Source: a virus
Length of the DNA: 21,600 nucleotides
Reading direction: 5' to 3' (one strand)
Virus record (IMG/VR): IMGVR_UViG_3300035682_000217
Location: 1-21,600 of that record
Part shown: in pieces, positions 19,842 to 21,600 of the stretch
Position numbering within the stretch: position 1 is the stretch's first letter
Layout of the letters: each line of letters opens with the position of its first letter
The notes under the pieces: model-generated
What the model saw: the letters and a program-made list of their open reading frames with translations, nothing else
What the model was told of the DNA's origin: nothing
Database searches by the model: none
Made by a program: the position numbers and the translations under genes

Positions 19842-21600
19842 ATGAAGCAACAGCACCATCCTACAGACACAAGGACATACGAGAAAGGAATATCTTCTGA
19901 CACTAACAAGGAAATTCTTGGGGCAGGCGAGGAAGGTGGACATGTAGACGCATTGAATATGCGTAGTATGCCTATGGATGGTAATAATCTTACTGCTAAG
20001 AAGATAAAAGGTGAAGACCTTAACTACCCAAACATAGACAATAGGTGTTTTGTTATACCCGGTAATCTTTTAGACCAAGGCTATGTTTGTATGATGACTC
20101 AAGAAATTGACAATCATATTATTGAAATATGGGCGCATTTAAAGTTTAAATCTTACCCACCATTCATGCGTGTAGATGGTCAAATTGTGTTAATGAGTGA
20201 AAACTTTCCCGTTGACATAGACCATCCGTTACAATATCACAAGAACGAAAACTGCGTAAGTGGTGAGTTCTATGTCACAAACAACAACACGCCTCCAATG
20301 GTATTCTCGTTGAAGGACTTGATGACCCACTCTGGGATGCTACCTGATACAACCTGTGACCAAACATACTTTGATTTATTCAATATTGACAAGTACACGA
20401 TTCAATCTACGGGGATATTACATAAGCCTTCGTTTATCAAGCAGACTGCATCAGCATCAGGAACGTATGATTTAGTTATGGGAGGAACGGGGATACCAGT
20501 TGGTAGCTATTCGTATTCATACCGATACGTTACCACTCAAGGGGATAGAACTCCATTCTCTCCATTTACAGAATTGATTCCCGTTGTTAGAAACAATAGT
20601 ACATCGTTCTCTCCGTATTTTCCAAATACACGAACATTTGCTTCTGTACCTGACATAAACAGTAATACACCATACGGAAACCACATTAGAATCAAGTACG
20701 AGAACAACGCTGACTTTTCTTTCATAGAAATCAGAAGAGATTCTTGGTACACTGGAACTCCTATTGATGTGCCACCAGTGTCAGAGATAATCGGAAGTGT
20801 TCCGATTACAGCAGGATTAAATGTCATAAATGTTCTTGATAGGGCTAGCGGAACATTTGAAGGAGCAGTAATCCTTGACTTGGAAGAACAGACTAATCAG
20901 TTTAATTCTGTTGAACGCTCAAAATCTCTTCGCTACTTTAACGAAAGATTGTATTTGATGAATGTTGCATACAAGCCTAAAGACTTAGGTGGAACTATAA
21001 CATTTATTGATGACGTTGAGCCAGTGTTTCCTGTTATTCAAAAGCTGTTTAAGGCAGGACATAAAAATGTTTTCAACTCCGCATTGTATAAAAGTTACAT
21101 GCGAGGTGAGAAGCACGCATTCGCAGTAGTATTGTTTGATGAAAAACATAGTTCGACATATGCCGAGCAAATACCCGGAAATGCTTTAAACTATCAGTTT
21201 CCTAATAGACGAGAGCCACTATCAACTGAATCTCTTGGCATGTCTTATATGGGAACCGTGTACGCTCGTGATGTCGACGGAAACATGGACCAAACGCATG
21301 AGGTATTTGACCATTATGATTCAGTAAGAAGAACGTCTTTTGATGACAGCAGTGGAGATTATTTGATTTCTGTTAAGGAGAATGACCCATTCAATGTGTT
21401 GACACCAACGTCTCAAAACGATTCAGACACTACATACCAATATAGAATAGACCAACAAGTAGGACTTAATGGAACTCCAAGTGAGGACTTTAACCCTAAA
21501 GGTTATGGCTTAGACTACTACTCAATGGGCTATGCGTTTAAGGGGATTTCAGACTATCCTGAACAATGGGGGGATGGTTTTTCTGTAGTTCAGACAGACC
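19842..21600 (+). CDS. Large tail protein, gp10/tail-stabilisation-like (partial)
   Basis: At least 586 codons, cut by the window end, so only the N-terminal part is seen. The start MKQQHHPTDTRTYEKGISSD is followed by DTNKEILGAGEEGGHVDALN and MRSMPMDGNNL..KIKGED. This is the Gly-Ile-Ser/Asp-Thr-N, then 'ALN-M-R', then 'KGED' pattern I recall at the start of podovirus tail-stabilisation proteins (P22 gp10-like) in crAss-like phages. Further on, SYSYSYRYVTTQGDRTPFSP (about 220-240) looks like a beta-sandwich repeat, and YFNERLYLMN at about 365 is typical of the receptor side. No signal peptide or enzyme motif is visible. The assignment is by pattern and position. Confidence 0.65.
   Translation, partial: MKQQHHPTDTRTYEKGISSDTNKEILGAGEEGGHVDALNMRSMPMDGNNLTAKKIKGEDLNYPNIDNRCFVIPGNLLDQGYVCMMTQEIDNHIIEIWAHLKFKSYPPFMRVDGQIVLMSENFPVDIDHPLQYHKNENCVSGEFYVTNNNTPPMVFSLKDLMTHSGMLPDTTCDQTYFDLFNIDKYTIQSTGILHKPSFIKQTASASGTYDLVMGGTGIPVGSYSYSYRYVTTQGDRTPFSPFTELIPVVRNNSTSFSPYFPNTRTFASVPDINSNTPYGNHIRIKYENNADFSFIEIRRDSWYTGTPIDVPPVSEIIGSVPITAGLNVINVLDRASGTFEGAVILDLEEQTNQFNSVERSKSLRYFNERLYLMNVAYKPKDLGGTITFIDDVEPVFPVIQKLFKAGHKNVFNSALYKSYMRGEKHAFAVVLFDEKHSSTYAEQIPGNALNYQFPNRREPLSTESLGMSYMGTVYARDVDGNMDQTHEVFDHYDSVRRTSFDDSSGDYLISVKENDPFNVLTPTSQNDSDTTYQYRIDQQVGLNGTPSEDFNPKGYGLDYYSMGYAFKGISDYPEQWGDGFSVVQTD

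Overview
This window is part of a double-stranded DNA tailed-phage (or prophage) genome whose host is very likely a Bacteroidetes/Flavobacteriia bacterium. Four things support the host. Promoter-like sites match the Bacteroidetes TAnnTTTG -7 element, one with a TTG exactly 19 bp upstream. Start codons follow A-rich stretches rather than Shine-Dalgarno sites. Almost every stop is TAA. The proteins look like those of Bacteroidetes podoviruses; portal, capsid, neck and tail-hub order is compatible with crAss-like or Cellulophaga-type podoviruses, but that placement is inference from memory and was not searched.

Layout. 1-293: no supportable gene, but a 15-bp palindrome near its right end. 294-2079: three translationally coupled plus-strand genes, an HNH nuclease, a winged-helix protein and a calcineurin-like metallophosphoesterase. 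2080-2703: a self-contained unit with two TATATTTG boxes, two identical UUCG-loop terminators and one 153-aa gene; a short RNA may be made in front of the gene. 2734-5877: ten small, very basic, lysine-rich reading frames in one operon. They share N-terminal (MGKS..GK), internal and C-terminal modules, a perfect 57-nt repeat and one chimeric 17-codon remnant. 5895-7961: large terminase subunit, the last gene of that operon. 7945-9336: three genes on the minus strand (unknown, PD-(D/E)XK/RecB-type nuclease, small phage protein), converging on the terminase. 9337-9764: divergent control region with a minus-strand promoter, an attenuator-like leader, a purine tract, three 11-bp tandem repeats and a plus-strand promoter.

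9765-21600: virion genes on the plus strand. These are a probable abundant structural protein with its own terminator, a 187-aa protein, portal, acidic scaffold-like protein, major capsid protein with terminator, a 269-aa protein, three putative neck/ring proteins, three small basic proteins, and the start of a very large tail-stabilisation-like protein cut by the window end.

How it works together: terminase and portal package DNA into a shell built from the capsid protein on the acidic scaffold; the ring proteins and the large tail protein then close the vertex. The basic MGKS family just before the terminase is the least explained part and the best candidate for an undescribed system, perhaps DNA-binding proteins packaged in the head or acting early on host nucleic acid. 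It evolves by duplication, gene conversion and module shuffling. The standard bacterial genetic code applies, with no sign of stop reassignment.
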